64,000 nt of DNA from Gammaproteobacteria bacterium (GTDB lineage: Bacteria > Pseudomonadota > Gammaproteobacteria > JADZEE01): the NCBI GenBank assembly GCA_020850735.1, contig JADZEE010000080.1, forward strand, positions 1-64,000. The letters run 5' to 3'. Below the pieces are notes generated by a model. The model was given only the letters and a program-made list of their open reading frames with translations. It did not search any database and had not been told where the DNA came from. How positions within the stretch are numbered: the stretch's first letter is position 1; every line of letters starts with the position of its first letter. Position numbers and translations under genes: made by a program. Shown in pieces: positions 56,590-64,000 of this stretch.

Positions 56590-57585
56590 TCAACCTGCCC
56601 CGCTCCCTACCCGCCGATCCTCACGCGGCAGGCATTTGAAGCGGTTCTTGTACAGGCGGCTGAAGTGCCCGGGATCGTTGAACCCCCAGGCAAGCGCGAT
56701 TTCTGCTATCGACCGGCCGGACAAGCGGCTATCCCTGAGTGCGATGCGACATTTCTGGAGCCGCAGCTCGCGTATCCAGGAGGCGACTGTCCATCCGCTG
56801 CCCTCGAACAGCGCGTGCAGGTAGCGCACAGACATGCCGCAGCTGCGCGCTAGCAGTATGGTGTTGAGCCCGGGATTGGAAAGATTCGCCAGGATATAGG
56901 TCCGGACACGTTCGAGGGCTTGCCCCCGCTGGGCGTCCGGCGCGGTCACGCCGCTTCCTAGCCCGCGCAGTGCCTCGTCGGCGGCGAGGCAGATGACTTG
57001 CACGAGCGGGCCGCAGATCTCCACTGCCTGCGCCGCGGTCAGGCTCTCCCCTTCGATCAGCACCGACTCGACCAGATTGGACATCAGCCGGCTGGCTCCG
57101 GGCGCGACCGGGAACACGCGGTTGCAACAGTGTTCGAGCTGCGGCAGCCGCTCGCGTACCAGCGGTCCGGGCACGCGCACGTGCAGGGAGGCGTAGACGT
57201 CCTGAGGCGCCGCGGCATCGGCACGCAGGACACCCAGGAACGGTCTGGCGGTATGTACGAACGTGAACGAGCCCGGACGGATCTCCGAACGCCGGCCGCT
57301 GTGATCCATCTCCACACATGCGGTCAGCGGCAAATAGAGAATGAAACTGTCCGCCTGGTCCGCGCGGATGTGCCGCAATCTGCGCGTCGCCGTGACAGTG
57401 CCGTGGCCCAGAAAACGAATGACATCGATGTGCCCGAGCCGCACGTTGTGGAACTCGGCGAAATCCAGCACCGCCTGCACCGGGCTGGCGACGTCGGTGG
57501 CGCAAAACATGCTGCTCACGTGCCGGTCGAGAAACTCGAGCCGCCGTTCCGCCGCAATCTCGGCCGTGGACCAGATCTGCGCCAT
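56590..57585 (-). CDS. AraC-family regulator
   Basis: The 331-residue protein's C-terminal domain contains the two HTH motifs of AraC (LNTILLARSCGMSVRYLHALFEGSGWTVASWIRELRLQKCRIAL and GRSIAEIALAWGFNDPGHFSRLYKNRF). The N-terminal part (VRLGHIDVIRFLGHGTVTATRRLRHIRADQADSFILYLPLTACVEMDHSGR) matches the AraC_binding_2 type used by regulators of aromatic and amine catabolism such as FeaR. It is divergent from a TonB receptor and is probably the regulator of that cluster. Confidence 0.92.
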   Translation of the reverse strand: MAQIWSTAEIAAERRLEFLDRHVSSMFCATDVASPVQAVLDFAEFHNVRLGHIDVIRFLGHGTVTATRRLRHIRADQADSFILYLPLTACVEMDHSGRRSEIRPGSFTFVHTARPFLGVLRADAAAPQDVYASLHVRVPGPLVRERLPQLEHCCNRVFPVAPGASRLMSNLVESVLIEGESLTAAQAVEICGPLVQVICLAADEALRGLGSGVTAPDAQRGQALERVRTYILANLSNPGLNTILLARSCGMSVRYLHALFEGSGWTVASWIRELRLQKCRIALRDSRLSGRSIAEIALAWGFNDPGHFSRLYKNRFKCLPREDRRVGSGAG

Positions 57586-57637
57586 CGCCTCTTACCACCC
57601 GAATCGGACCCAGGATGCAGGACTGATGCGTATGCAA

Positions 57638-57668
57638 CACGGTCGCAACCGTGCTCGGTATTATAGCA
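57638..57668 (-). promoter_or_regulatory. Extended -10 promoter and dyad upstream of the AraC gene
   Basis: On the minus strand TGCTATAAT (57660-57668) is a perfect -10 hexamer with the extended TGn motif; no good -35 is present, as expected for that class. About seven bases downstream lies the perfect dyad CACGGT-CGCA-ACCGTG (57638-57653), so it overlaps the likely start of transcription near 57653. A second imperfect dyad (CTGATG...GCAAC / GCAAC...CATCAG) spans the same region from 57621 to 57681. Both suit autoregulation by the AraC protein. The 300-bp gap has no gene. Confidence 0.6.
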
Positions 57669-57885
57669 ACACTCATCAGCGCCACGCCGAAAGTCCGTCA
57701 TCGCGCACGAATTTCCGTTTCGGGCTGCACATTCATCCAAGCCGGCGCAGGCCCGGATTGCTAGGCTTCGCACCTTCAAATGCGGATCCACCGCCGGTCA
57801 CCCCGACCGGGCGGGTCCGCCGAACGCCGGGGCGGGGGCAAAACGTGCTCCGGGCCCGGGCGCGGATCAACGGGAGGAGCGAGAC

Positions 57886-60138
57886 ATGAGATCGGAATCG
57901 TCTGCGGGCGCGGCCCGAATGCGCCTTGCGCCGGCTGCGGTTCTCATGGCCTGCACCGCGATCGCACCGTACCCGTCGCCCGCCGCCACCGGCGCGAGCG
58001 ATACCGGCGCCCTCGAGGAGGTCGTGGTCACGGCACGTAAGCGCGAGGAAAGTCTGCAGCGCATACCCGTATCCGTTTCCGTCCTGACCGGCGAAGCCAT
58101 CGATCGGACGTTTGCCGACAACATGCAGGATCTCGAAGGTATGGCACCGAACGTGGTCATCGACACGTTCAATGCTTTTCCGAATTCTGCATCCATTTCC
58201 ATCCGCGGCATCAGTCATACCGAGATCGAAAAGAGTTTCGACCCGGCGGTCGGCGTCATCGTGGACGGTGTGTTTCTCGGAACCAATGCGCAGGCGATGA
58301 TCGACAACTTCGACCTGCAGCGCGTCGAGGTGTTGCGCGGTCCGCAGGGCACACTGTTCGGCAAGAACACCATCGGCGGCGCCATCAACGTCATACGCAA
58401 GCGTCCCGCGCACGAGCGTTCCGCCGACCTGACGTACGCCTCCTCGAGCTTTGACCGACACGAAGCCAAGGCGGCATTTAATGTCCCGGTCAGCGACGCG
58501 CTCGCCCTGCGCCTGTCGGGCAGCTATGCCGTTTCCGACGGTCATCTGACCAACACGGTCGACGGCGAGGACATCAGTGGTGTCGATGTCGCCACCATTC
58601 GGGCCGCTGCGCTGTTCACCCCGACCGACGGCTTCGAAATCTATCTCAACGTCGACCACGTTCGTGATCGCGGCGAGCTGGCCGGACTGCGCAACGAAAA
58701 TCTGCCGACACAGCTGTTCTCGCTACCGGGGCTGCTCGGACTCGCACCGACTTTCCCGGGTTATCCCGCCGACACCGGCCCTCTGGACGAGGTTCGCACC
58801 GACCTGATCGGTCGCGGAGCCGACTATGACACGACGGGCGTGTCGGTCGAGATGAACTGGGATCGCAGCCGATATCTGCTCACGTCGATCACCGCCTACC
58901 GCGACGTCGACGAGGACGTGTTCAACGATTTCGACACCGAGAACGCCGTTGCCTTCAACAGCCGGCGTGTCCAGGCTCACGAGCAGTTCACGGAGGAGCT
59001 GCGTTTCACGTCGCAGTGGTCGGATCGCTACGATCTGGTCGCGGGACTTTACTACTATTGGGCGGATTACTCCTTGGATCAGACCATCGATCTGCTCAAT
59101 GACTTCATCGTCTGCGGTTCATTGCCCGGGGCTTTCGCTTCGTTCGGCTGCACCCAGAACGGCGGCGCCGCGCAGACGACGACGAGCTGGGCCGTGTTCG
59201 CGCAGGGGAACGTCTACGTCACCGAGCGTCTGCGTCTGACGCTCGGCGGCCGCTACACCTGGGAGGAAAAGGAATTCGAGGCCACGCCGATCACCTTCCC
59301 GGTGGGCTCGCTGGGCTCCGCCACCGACGACGAATCGTGGGCGGAATTCACCCCTCGCGCGGGTCTCGATTTTCAGTGGAACGACAACGTCCTCCTGTAC
59401 ACCAGCTACGCAGAAGGCTTCAAGAGCGGTGGCTACAACGGTCGCGCGGGCACCGTGACCTCCGTCGGGCCCTACGAACCGGAGTTCATCACCACCTACG
59501 AGATCGGTTTCAAGAGCGAGTGGTTCGAACGCCGCCTGCGCCTGAACGGGGCTGCTTTTTACAATGACTACGAGGATCTGCAGGTCGAGTTGCTGCGCGC
59601 CGCGCCGGGTGGAACCGGCCAGGAGACGGTAGTCGAAAACGTTGCCGCCGCCGAGACCTACGGTTTCGAGCTCGAGCTGCTCGCGCGTCCCGTCCAGGCG
59701 CTGACCCTGCGCGGAACGTTCGGTGTGCTCGAGGCGAAATACGAGGAGTTCGTCGCCGACATCGGTCTCGGCGGCGTCACCGACAACAGCGACCTCGAGA
59801 TGCGCAAGGCACCCTCGGTGCAATACAGCATCGGCGCCAGCTACGCCCGGCCGTTCGCGGACGCGGGCACGTTGCTGCTGGACCTGAACTATCGCTGGGT
59901 CGACGAATTGCACACCACCACGCAGAACTTCGATTTCGGAGTGCGCCCGAGCGTCGGCAATCTGGACGCCGCGATCGGCCTCGAGGGCGTGTCGGGCACT
60001 TGGAAGCTGTCGGTATTCGGTCGCAATCTGACCGACGAGCGCTACATCATCGACGCGCTGGCCGCCGGACCGCTGCTCAGCTTCTCGTCCGTGAACGTGC
60101 CGCGGGTCGTCGGCGTCCAGATCGACCTTCATTTCTGA
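57886..60138 (+). CDS. TonB-dependent outer-membrane receptor, second
   Basis: The 750-residue protein is preceded by a strong GGGAGGAG ribosome site six bases before the ATG. A signal-like N-terminus (MRLAPAAVLMACTAIAPYPSPAA) leads to ALEEVVVTARKREESLQRIPVSVSVLTGEAI. The plug has SISIRGISHTEIEKSFDPAVGVIVDGVFLG and LQRVEVLRGPQGTLFGKNTIGGAINVIRKRP. The barrel ends RVVGVQIDLHF. It heads a probable operon with the three following genes, and the divergent AraC gene is likely its regulator. The ligand is unknown. Confidence 0.94.
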   Translation: MRSESSAGAARMRLAPAAVLMACTAIAPYPSPAATGASDTGALEEVVVTARKREESLQRIPVSVSVLTGEAIDRTFADNMQDLEGMAPNVVIDTFNAFPNSASISIRGISHTEIEKSFDPAVGVIVDGVFLGTNAQAMIDNFDLQRVEVLRGPQGTLFGKNTIGGAINVIRKRPAHERSADLTYASSSFDRHEAKAAFNVPVSDALALRLSGSYAVSDGHLTNTVDGEDISGVDVATIRAAALFTPTDGFEIYLNVDHVRDRGELAGLRNENLPTQLFSLPGLLGLAPTFPGYPADTGPLDEVRTDLIGRGADYDTTGVSVEMNWDRSRYLLTSITAYRDVDEDVFNDFDTENAVAFNSRRVQAHEQFTEELRFTSQWSDRYDLVAGLYYYWADYSLDQTIDLLNDFIVCGSLPGAFASFGCTQNGGAAQTTTSWAVFAQGNVYVTERLRLTLGGRYTWEEKEFEATPITFPVGSLGSATDDESWAEFTPRAGLDFQWNDNVLLYTSYAEGFKSGGYNGRAGTVTSVGPYEPEFITTYEIGFKSEWFERRLRLNGAAFYNDYEDLQVELLRAAPGGTGQETVVENVAAAETYGFELELLARPVQALTLRGTFGVLEAKYEEFVADIGLGGVTDNSDLEMRKAPSVQYSIGASYARPFADAGTLLLDLNYRWVDELHTTTQNFDFGVRPSVGNLDAAIGLEGVSGTWKLSVFGRNLTDERYIIDALAAGPLLSFSSVNVPRVVGVQIDLHF

Positions 60139-60195
60139 CCGGGGGGCTCACGCCCCGCTCGTGACCCGAACCCAGCCAGCAGGAAGAGCCGCACC

Positions 60196-61668
60196 ATGTC
60201 TCAGCCCAAACGTCTGTTCACGCAGGAACAGCTCCAGGAGTTCGCCAAGGATTTCATGCAGCTCGCGCTCGAAGCCATCGAACGCGGTGACCGCGATACG
60301 GCGATGCACTGGTGCCGGCGCAACCAGGAAACCGAATGGTACGTGCACGATTCCTACCTGCTGTGGATCCCCGAGATCCTCACGATCGTCTACGACACTT
60401 TCGGTGAGGACAGCGCCGCGGGCGCGATCAAGGCAGCCATACGCGACGCCAGCGCAATCTACGATGAGCATCGTCTCGCCCTGATCGGGGAGAAAGGTCT
60501 GCGCGGGCACGTGGAATACATTGTCGATTACTTCTGGCGGCATCGATTCGGCAGCTACCGGATTTCGGAGGACGAGGAGAAGATCACTTTCGACCACTCG
60601 CCGTGCGGCAGCGGCGGCCGTCTCATGGACCGCAAGACCTTCTACGCGAAGACCGTCTATGACAGCCCGGTCGGATATTCCACCCTGAAGAAAGCCGGGC
60701 ACCATACCTGGGGCGAGCGGGGCGTTCCGATCTACTGCGCGCAGTGCTCTTGGCTGCACGAGATTTTCCCCGTGGAGACGTACGGTCCGGGCGCGCAATG
60801 GTGGATCCACGCGACCCCGTTTCCGCGCCGGCCGGGCGATCACTGCGTGCACCACATCTACAAGGACGCTGACGCGATACCGGAGAGCGCATACCAGCGC
60901 ATCGGGGTCGAGAAGCGGGCGTCGCGACGCGAGGCGGTCGAGGGGAGGTTGTTCGGGGAATCGGAGCTGCGCGAGATGGAACAGGGCTACATGCCGCTCG
61001 CGCTGGCGGCGCTCACACGCGGGGATCTGGAAGCGGCGGCACGATGGTGCCGGCGATTTGACGAAACCAAGTTCCCCGTGCACGACGCCGGCGCCGTGAC
61101 GGTGTCCAAGATCCTCTCTTACATCGCCGAAAAACACGGCGAGCAGGCGGCGATCAGCGTGCTCAAGCACTCGCCGGCTTTTTTCTGCGAAGAGCTGTTC
61201 TACAAGCCCAAGCAGAAGATGGTCGCCGAGCAGGGGATCGGCGCCTGGGTCGAATTCATGGTCGACTACTGGCGCCAGCACGTCTCGCCCATCGAGGTCA
61301 CCGAAGACGACGAGAAAGTCATCATCAACGTCAAGACCTGCGGCAGCGGCGGCAGGCTGTTGAACCTGGGTTACTACGACACACCTGGCGGACACCATCG
61401 CATCCAGAACTGCGGTCACCATACCTGGGGCCGCGAGCGACAGCCGATTTACTGCGGTCATTGCACCTGGATCCACGAGACCCTGCCGGTGTTCCATCAC
61501 GGCAAAGGCGCGCAGCTCTGGGTGCACCCGTGGCCCTATTCACCCGAGAAGCACCAGCCCTGCGTGCACTACATCTACAAGGATCCGACCAAGATCCCGG
61601 CGGACTATTACGAGCGCGTCGGGCTCGCCGACTGGCCGGTACAGGCGAGCGAAGTACCGCCGGCATGA
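60196..61668 (+). CDS. Unrecognised protein with two tandem Cys/His domains
   Basis: This 490-residue soluble protein has no signal peptide or membrane helix. Repeat 1 is residues 1 to about 245 and repeat 2 about 250 to 490. Each starts with an amphipathic helical part (HWCRRNQETEWYVHD, then RWCRRFDETKFPVHD), followed by a beta-rich part. The shared motifs are DEEKITFDHSPCGSGGRL (Cys137) and DDEKVIINVKTCGSGGRL (Cys382); GHHTWG at 168-173 and 407-412; PIYCxxCxWxHE with Cys181/Cys184 and Cys420/Cys423; then Cys217/Cys456 and IYKD. These could bind a metal or cofactor. I do not recognise the family. AGGAAGAG precedes the ATG. It follows the TonB receptor by 57 bases. Confidence 0.9.
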   Translation: MSQPKRLFTQEQLQEFAKDFMQLALEAIERGDRDTAMHWCRRNQETEWYVHDSYLLWIPEILTIVYDTFGEDSAAGAIKAAIRDASAIYDEHRLALIGEKGLRGHVEYIVDYFWRHRFGSYRISEDEEKITFDHSPCGSGGRLMDRKTFYAKTVYDSPVGYSTLKKAGHHTWGERGVPIYCAQCSWLHEIFPVETYGPGAQWWIHATPFPRRPGDHCVHHIYKDADAIPESAYQRIGVEKRASRREAVEGRLFGESELREMEQGYMPLALAALTRGDLEAAARWCRRFDETKFPVHDAGAVTVSKILSYIAEKHGEQAAISVLKHSPAFFCEELFYKPKQKMVAEQGIGAWVEFMVDYWRQHVSPIEVTEDDEKVIINVKTCGSGGRLLNLGYYDTPGGHHRIQNCGHHTWGRERQPIYCGHCTWIHETLPVFHHGKGAQLWVHPWPYSPEKHQPCVHYIYKDPTKIPADYYERVGLADWPVQASEVPPA

Positions 61669-61699
61669 GAGTCTGCAGGACGAGACGCAGGCGCCCGCG

Positions 61700-62185
61700 G
61701 TGATCGGCGATCCGGCGCTGCTGCGCAGTTGCGCCGACCGGCTCGACATCCGCGAGCTGCTCGCCCGCTACTGCATCTGCGTCGATACGGGAGACGCCGA
61801 CGGTTTCGCCGCGATCTTCACCGAGGACGCCCTGTGGAGCTGGGCCGCGGTCGGCCTGGAGTACCGGGGTCGCCCGGCGTTGCGGCGTCTGGCACAGGCA
61901 ATAGCCGAGTGCCTCACCGGCGCGCAACACCTCGCCTGCAACCCCGTCATCCGTCTCGACGATAACGATGCGACCAGCATCTGCCAGCTCACGGTGTTCC
62001 TCAGCCGCCCCGAGTGTATCTACACGGTGTTGCAGGGCTTTTACGAGGATGATCTGGTGCGTCGTGGCGGGCGCTGGCTCATCGCCCGGCGTGTCGTGCG
62101 CGTGGAAAATCCGGAAATCATCACCCGGGGACCGATCGGCGAGTACTACGGGCCGTTGATCGCCAGGCTGTCCGAACCAGGTTGA
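61700..62185 (+). CDS. SnoaL-like (NTF2-fold) protein
   Basis: This 161-residue protein starts at a GTG. RLDIRELLARYCICVDTGDADGFAAIFTEDALWSWAAVGLEYRGRPALRRL is the standard opening of SnoaL-like domains. The C-terminal part (CIYTVLQGFYEDDLVRRGGRWLIARRVVRVENPEII) closes the cone-shaped alpha+beta barrel. Members act as ring cyclases, dehydratases and isomerases or bind small hydrophobic ligands; the reaction here is unknown. It sits 31 bases after the two-domain protein and 70 before its paralogue, so a shared role is likely. Confidence 0.87.
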   Translation: MIGDPALLRSCADRLDIRELLARYCICVDTGDADGFAAIFTEDALWSWAAVGLEYRGRPALRRLAQAIAECLTGAQHLACNPVIRLDDNDATSICQLTVFLSRPECIYTVLQGFYEDDLVRRGGRWLIARRVVRVENPEIITRGPIGEYYGPLIARLSEPG

Positions 62186-62255
62186 AACGCGCCCGGTCCG
62201 CACCGCCGTACACTACACTGTGTCAGCCGCCAGTACCCGGACCGAGGACCGACAA

Positions 62256-62978
62256 GTGAGCGACAGACTGTTTACCGATGACGAGCTGCACGACCTGTCC
62301 AGCTCGTACATGGATCTCGCACTGGCCGCCCTCGATCGCGGTGATATCGATACGGCGCGGGATCTGTGCCGTAAGCAGGAACAGACCAAATACGCAATAC
62401 ATGATCTCTACCTGCACTGGACGACGGCATTGATGAGCTACGTTCACGAGCACTTCGGCGAGGACGCCGCCGCACGTGCCGTGCGTGACACCGTCGACCG
62501 CTACAACGTTCCGCTGACCAGCCTGCGCCGGTCGCTGATCGAAAAGAGAGGCTTTCGCGCCTGGTTTCAGTGGTTCGCCGATAACATCCTGCGCCAGCAC
62601 TGTATGACTCCGGGTCTGAAAATCGAGGAGGACGACGAGAAGTTCGTCATTCATTTCCGGCCCTGCGGCAGCGGCGGCCGGCTGATTGAAATGGGCGCTT
62701 TCGACGGTCCGTTCGGCTATGCCCGGATCCGCAAGCCCGGTCCGCATACCTGGGGCGAGCCGGACGTGCCCATCTACTGCACTCACTGCGCCTATCTGGA
62801 AATGCTGCCGCAGCGGCTGGAAGGTCCGGGCGCGCAGCTCTACATCGTCGCGTCGCGGATGAAAAAGCCCGGCGAGCCGTGCGTGCTGCACGTCTACAAG
62901 GATCCCGACCGGATCCCCGATGCATGTTACGAGCGGATCGGCATGCGGCGTGATCCGAGCGATCTTCCGCGTTCTTGA
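62256..62978 (+). CDS. Single-domain paralogue of the protein at 60196
   Basis: The protein has 240 residues from the GTG at 62256, which aligns with the start of the two-domain protein (SDRLFTDDELHDL against KRLFTQEQLQEF). A GTG at 62220 would add 12 residues. It keeps LCRKQEQTKYAIHD, DDEKFVIHFRPCGSGGRL with Cys137, GPHTWG, PIYCTHCAY with Cys175 and Cys178, Cys209 and VYKDPDRIP. Conservation of all five cysteines in three copies suggests a functional site. There is no secretion signal. The family is not one I recognise. Confidence 0.88.
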   Translation: MSDRLFTDDELHDLSSSYMDLALAALDRGDIDTARDLCRKQEQTKYAIHDLYLHWTTALMSYVHEHFGEDAAARAVRDTVDRYNVPLTSLRRSLIEKRGFRAWFQWFADNILRQHCMTPGLKIEEDDEKFVIHFRPCGSGGRLIEMGAFDGPFGYARIRKPGPHTWGEPDVPIYCTHCAYLEMLPQRLEGPGAQLYIVASRMKKPGEPCVLHVYKDPDRIPDACYERIGMRRDPSDLPRS

Positions 62979-62993
62979 TCGGGCGGGCTCGAC

Positions 62994-63803
62994 CTATTCG
63001 GGAAAAAACAGCTCCCGCAGCTTCGTGCCCGGATCCGGCGCGGCCATGAACGCCTCGCCGACCAGGAACGCATCGACCCCGCGCCGGCGCAGCAGCGCGA
63101 CGTCCTCCGGAGTGTGAATGCCGCTTTCCGTGATGACCGTGCGGTCGTGCATCACGTCGGGCAACATCTCCAGCGTCGTATTGATATCGGTGGTAAAGGT
63201 TCGCAGATTGCGATTATTGATGCCGATGAGCGGCGTACGCAGCACGTGCGCGCGTTCGAGCTCTTCGCGGTCGTGCACCTCCACGAGCACCTCCATGCTC
63301 AGCGTGCGTGCGAGCTCGGCGAGCTCGCGCAGACGCTCGTCGTCCAGGCACGCGGCAATCAGCAGGATGCAGTCCGCGCCCAGCGCACGCGCCTCGAACA
63401 CCTGATACGGGTCGACGATGAAGTCCTTGCGCAGCACCGGGATGCCGGTTGCGGCACGCGCGGCGACGAGGTGCTCGTCGGCACCCTGGAAAAAGCGCGT
63501 ATCGGTAAGCACCGACAGGCAGGCCGCCCCGGCTGATTCGTAGTCGCGAGCGATGGTGGCCGGATCGTAGTCCGCGCGGATGATACCCCGGCTCGGTGAC
63601 GCGCGCTTGCATTCGGCGATGACCGCGGGTCTGCCCAGGCCTATCTTGGCCTTGATCGCCGCGAGAAAGCCGCGCGTCGGGGGTGCCGCGCCGGCGCGCC
63701 GCCGCAGCTCGTCCAGGGGACAGGCCGCGGCGCGGGCGGCGAGCTCTTCAGCCTTGTGCGTCAGGATCTGCTGCAGGATGTCGGGGATCACGGGCTCGTT
63801 CAT
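62994..63803 (-). CDS. trpC: Indole-3-glycerol-phosphate synthase
   Basis: This 269-residue TIM barrel begins DILQQILTHKAEELAARAAACPLDELR and contains the family block IAECKRASPSRGIIRADYDPATIARDYESAGAACLSVLTDTRFFQG, with the catalytic Lys and Glu, plus VLRKDFIVDPYQVFEARALGADCILLI and LIGINNRNLRTF. It closes the indole ring in tryptophan synthesis. Its start overlaps the trpD stop by four bases. It converges with the unknown domain gene 15 bases away. Confidence 0.97.
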   Translation of the reverse strand: MNEPVIPDILQQILTHKAEELAARAAACPLDELRRRAGAAPPTRGFLAAIKAKIGLGRPAVIAECKRASPSRGIIRADYDPATIARDYESAGAACLSVLTDTRFFQGADEHLVAARAATGIPVLRKDFIVDPYQVFEARALGADCILLIAACLDDERLRELAELARTLSMEVLVEVHDREELERAHVLRTPLIGINNRNLRTFTTDINTTLEMLPDVMHDRTVITESGIHTPEDVALLRRRGVDAFLVGEAFMAAPDPGTKLRELFFPE

Positions 63804-64000
63804 GGTTTCATCCTCTGCGTCAGCGCGACCAGCGCGTCCAGGCGCGTGCGGGCGGCGCCGCTGTCGATGATTTCGGCCGCGCGGGCGCTGCCTGCGGCAA
63901 TGTCCGTGGCGATGCCCGCGGTGTACAGCGCGGCGCCGGCATTGAGCACGACGATGTCACGCGCGGGACCGGGGCGGCCGGCGAAGATCTCGCGGATCAG
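63800..64000 (-). CDS. trpD: Anthranilate phosphoribosyltransferase, C-terminal end
   Basis: The last 66 codons of trpD are present; the rest lies beyond the window. VVLNAGAALYTAGIATDIAAGSARAAEIIDSGAA is the typical C-terminal block of TrpD. The stop TGA overlaps the ATG of trpC (ATGA), which indicates translational coupling in a trpD-trpC unit. Confidence 0.95.
   Translation of the reverse strand: MIREIFAGRPGPARDIVVLNAGAALYTAGIATDIAAGSARAAEIIDSGAARTRLDALVALTQRMKP

Noticed and set aside
1-64000. CRISPR array, prophage, toxin-antitoxin or restriction system
   Set aside because: I found no repeat-spacer pattern and no phage, toxin-antitoxin or restriction genes; the only periodic repeat is the REP array at 3263-3506.

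Overview
The window is a high-GC, gene-dense stretch of a Gram-negative chromosome, almost certainly a gammaproteobacterium. The evidence is complete Tol-Pal, Lpt, Tat and Kdo gene sets, polA beside a DUF2782 gene, rpiA divergent from ilvA, and the order fmdB-aspS ... yebC-ruvCAB-ybgC-tolQRAB-pal-cpoB-queE-queC. HPr kinase (hprK) next to ptsN and rapZ, and large TonB-dependent receptors starting with an EEVVVTA-type plug, resemble environmental lineages such as Nevskiales, Steroidobacterales or Xanthomonadales relatives. I cannot place the species from the sequence alone.

Layout. 1-640: a broken IS1634/IS4-like transposase fragment and tRNA-Lys. 876-16237: a conserved housekeeping block: FmdB-like zinc ribbon, aspS, a six-copy REP array, an nrtR-type regulator with tandem operators, nadA, a small esterase, yebC, ruvCAB, ybgC-tolQRAB-pal-cpoB, a 168-bp imperfect palindrome, then queE-queC. 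16248-19322 (minus): a lytic transglycosylase with two solute-binding-like domains, and murU. 19509-30823: Kdo and LPS transport genes (kdsD-kdsC-lptC-lptA-lptB), rpoN behind a sigma-54-like promoter, hpf, and the nitrogen-PTS genes ptsN-hprK-rapZ-ptsH-ptsI, then mgtE. 30890-45332: an HdfR-like regulator, polA, hisA-hisF-hisI-hisE, tatABC, rpiA, ilvA, an aldolase, a methyltransferase and a B12-binding radical SAM protein.

From about 45.7 kb the content becomes accessory. One part looks like amino-acid or amine metabolism: two class-V aminotransferase-fold enzymes, a threonine-dehydratase-like enzyme, an NSS transporter, an aromatic-amino-acid-type decarboxylase and a TonB receptor. A TetR regulator and a YajG-like lipoprotein follow. 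The last accessory block has an AraC regulator divergent from a TonB receptor. Downstream of that receptor lie a protein made of two copies of an unrecognised Cys/His domain, a SnoaL-like protein, and a single-domain paralogue of the first. The window ends in trpC and the 3' end of trpD, on the minus strand.

The best candidate for something undescribed is the 57.6-63.0 kb cluster. Its three domain copies share five cysteines, HTWG, CGSGGRL and YKD motifs that look like a metal or cofactor site. I do not recognise the family. Secondary points of interest are three copies of a dispersed palindrome (core CCGGGGTCAGAGTCG), one of which supplies the stop codon of an aldolase gene, the 168-bp palindrome, the 43-bp-period REP array and the probable sigma-54 promoter in front of rpoN.
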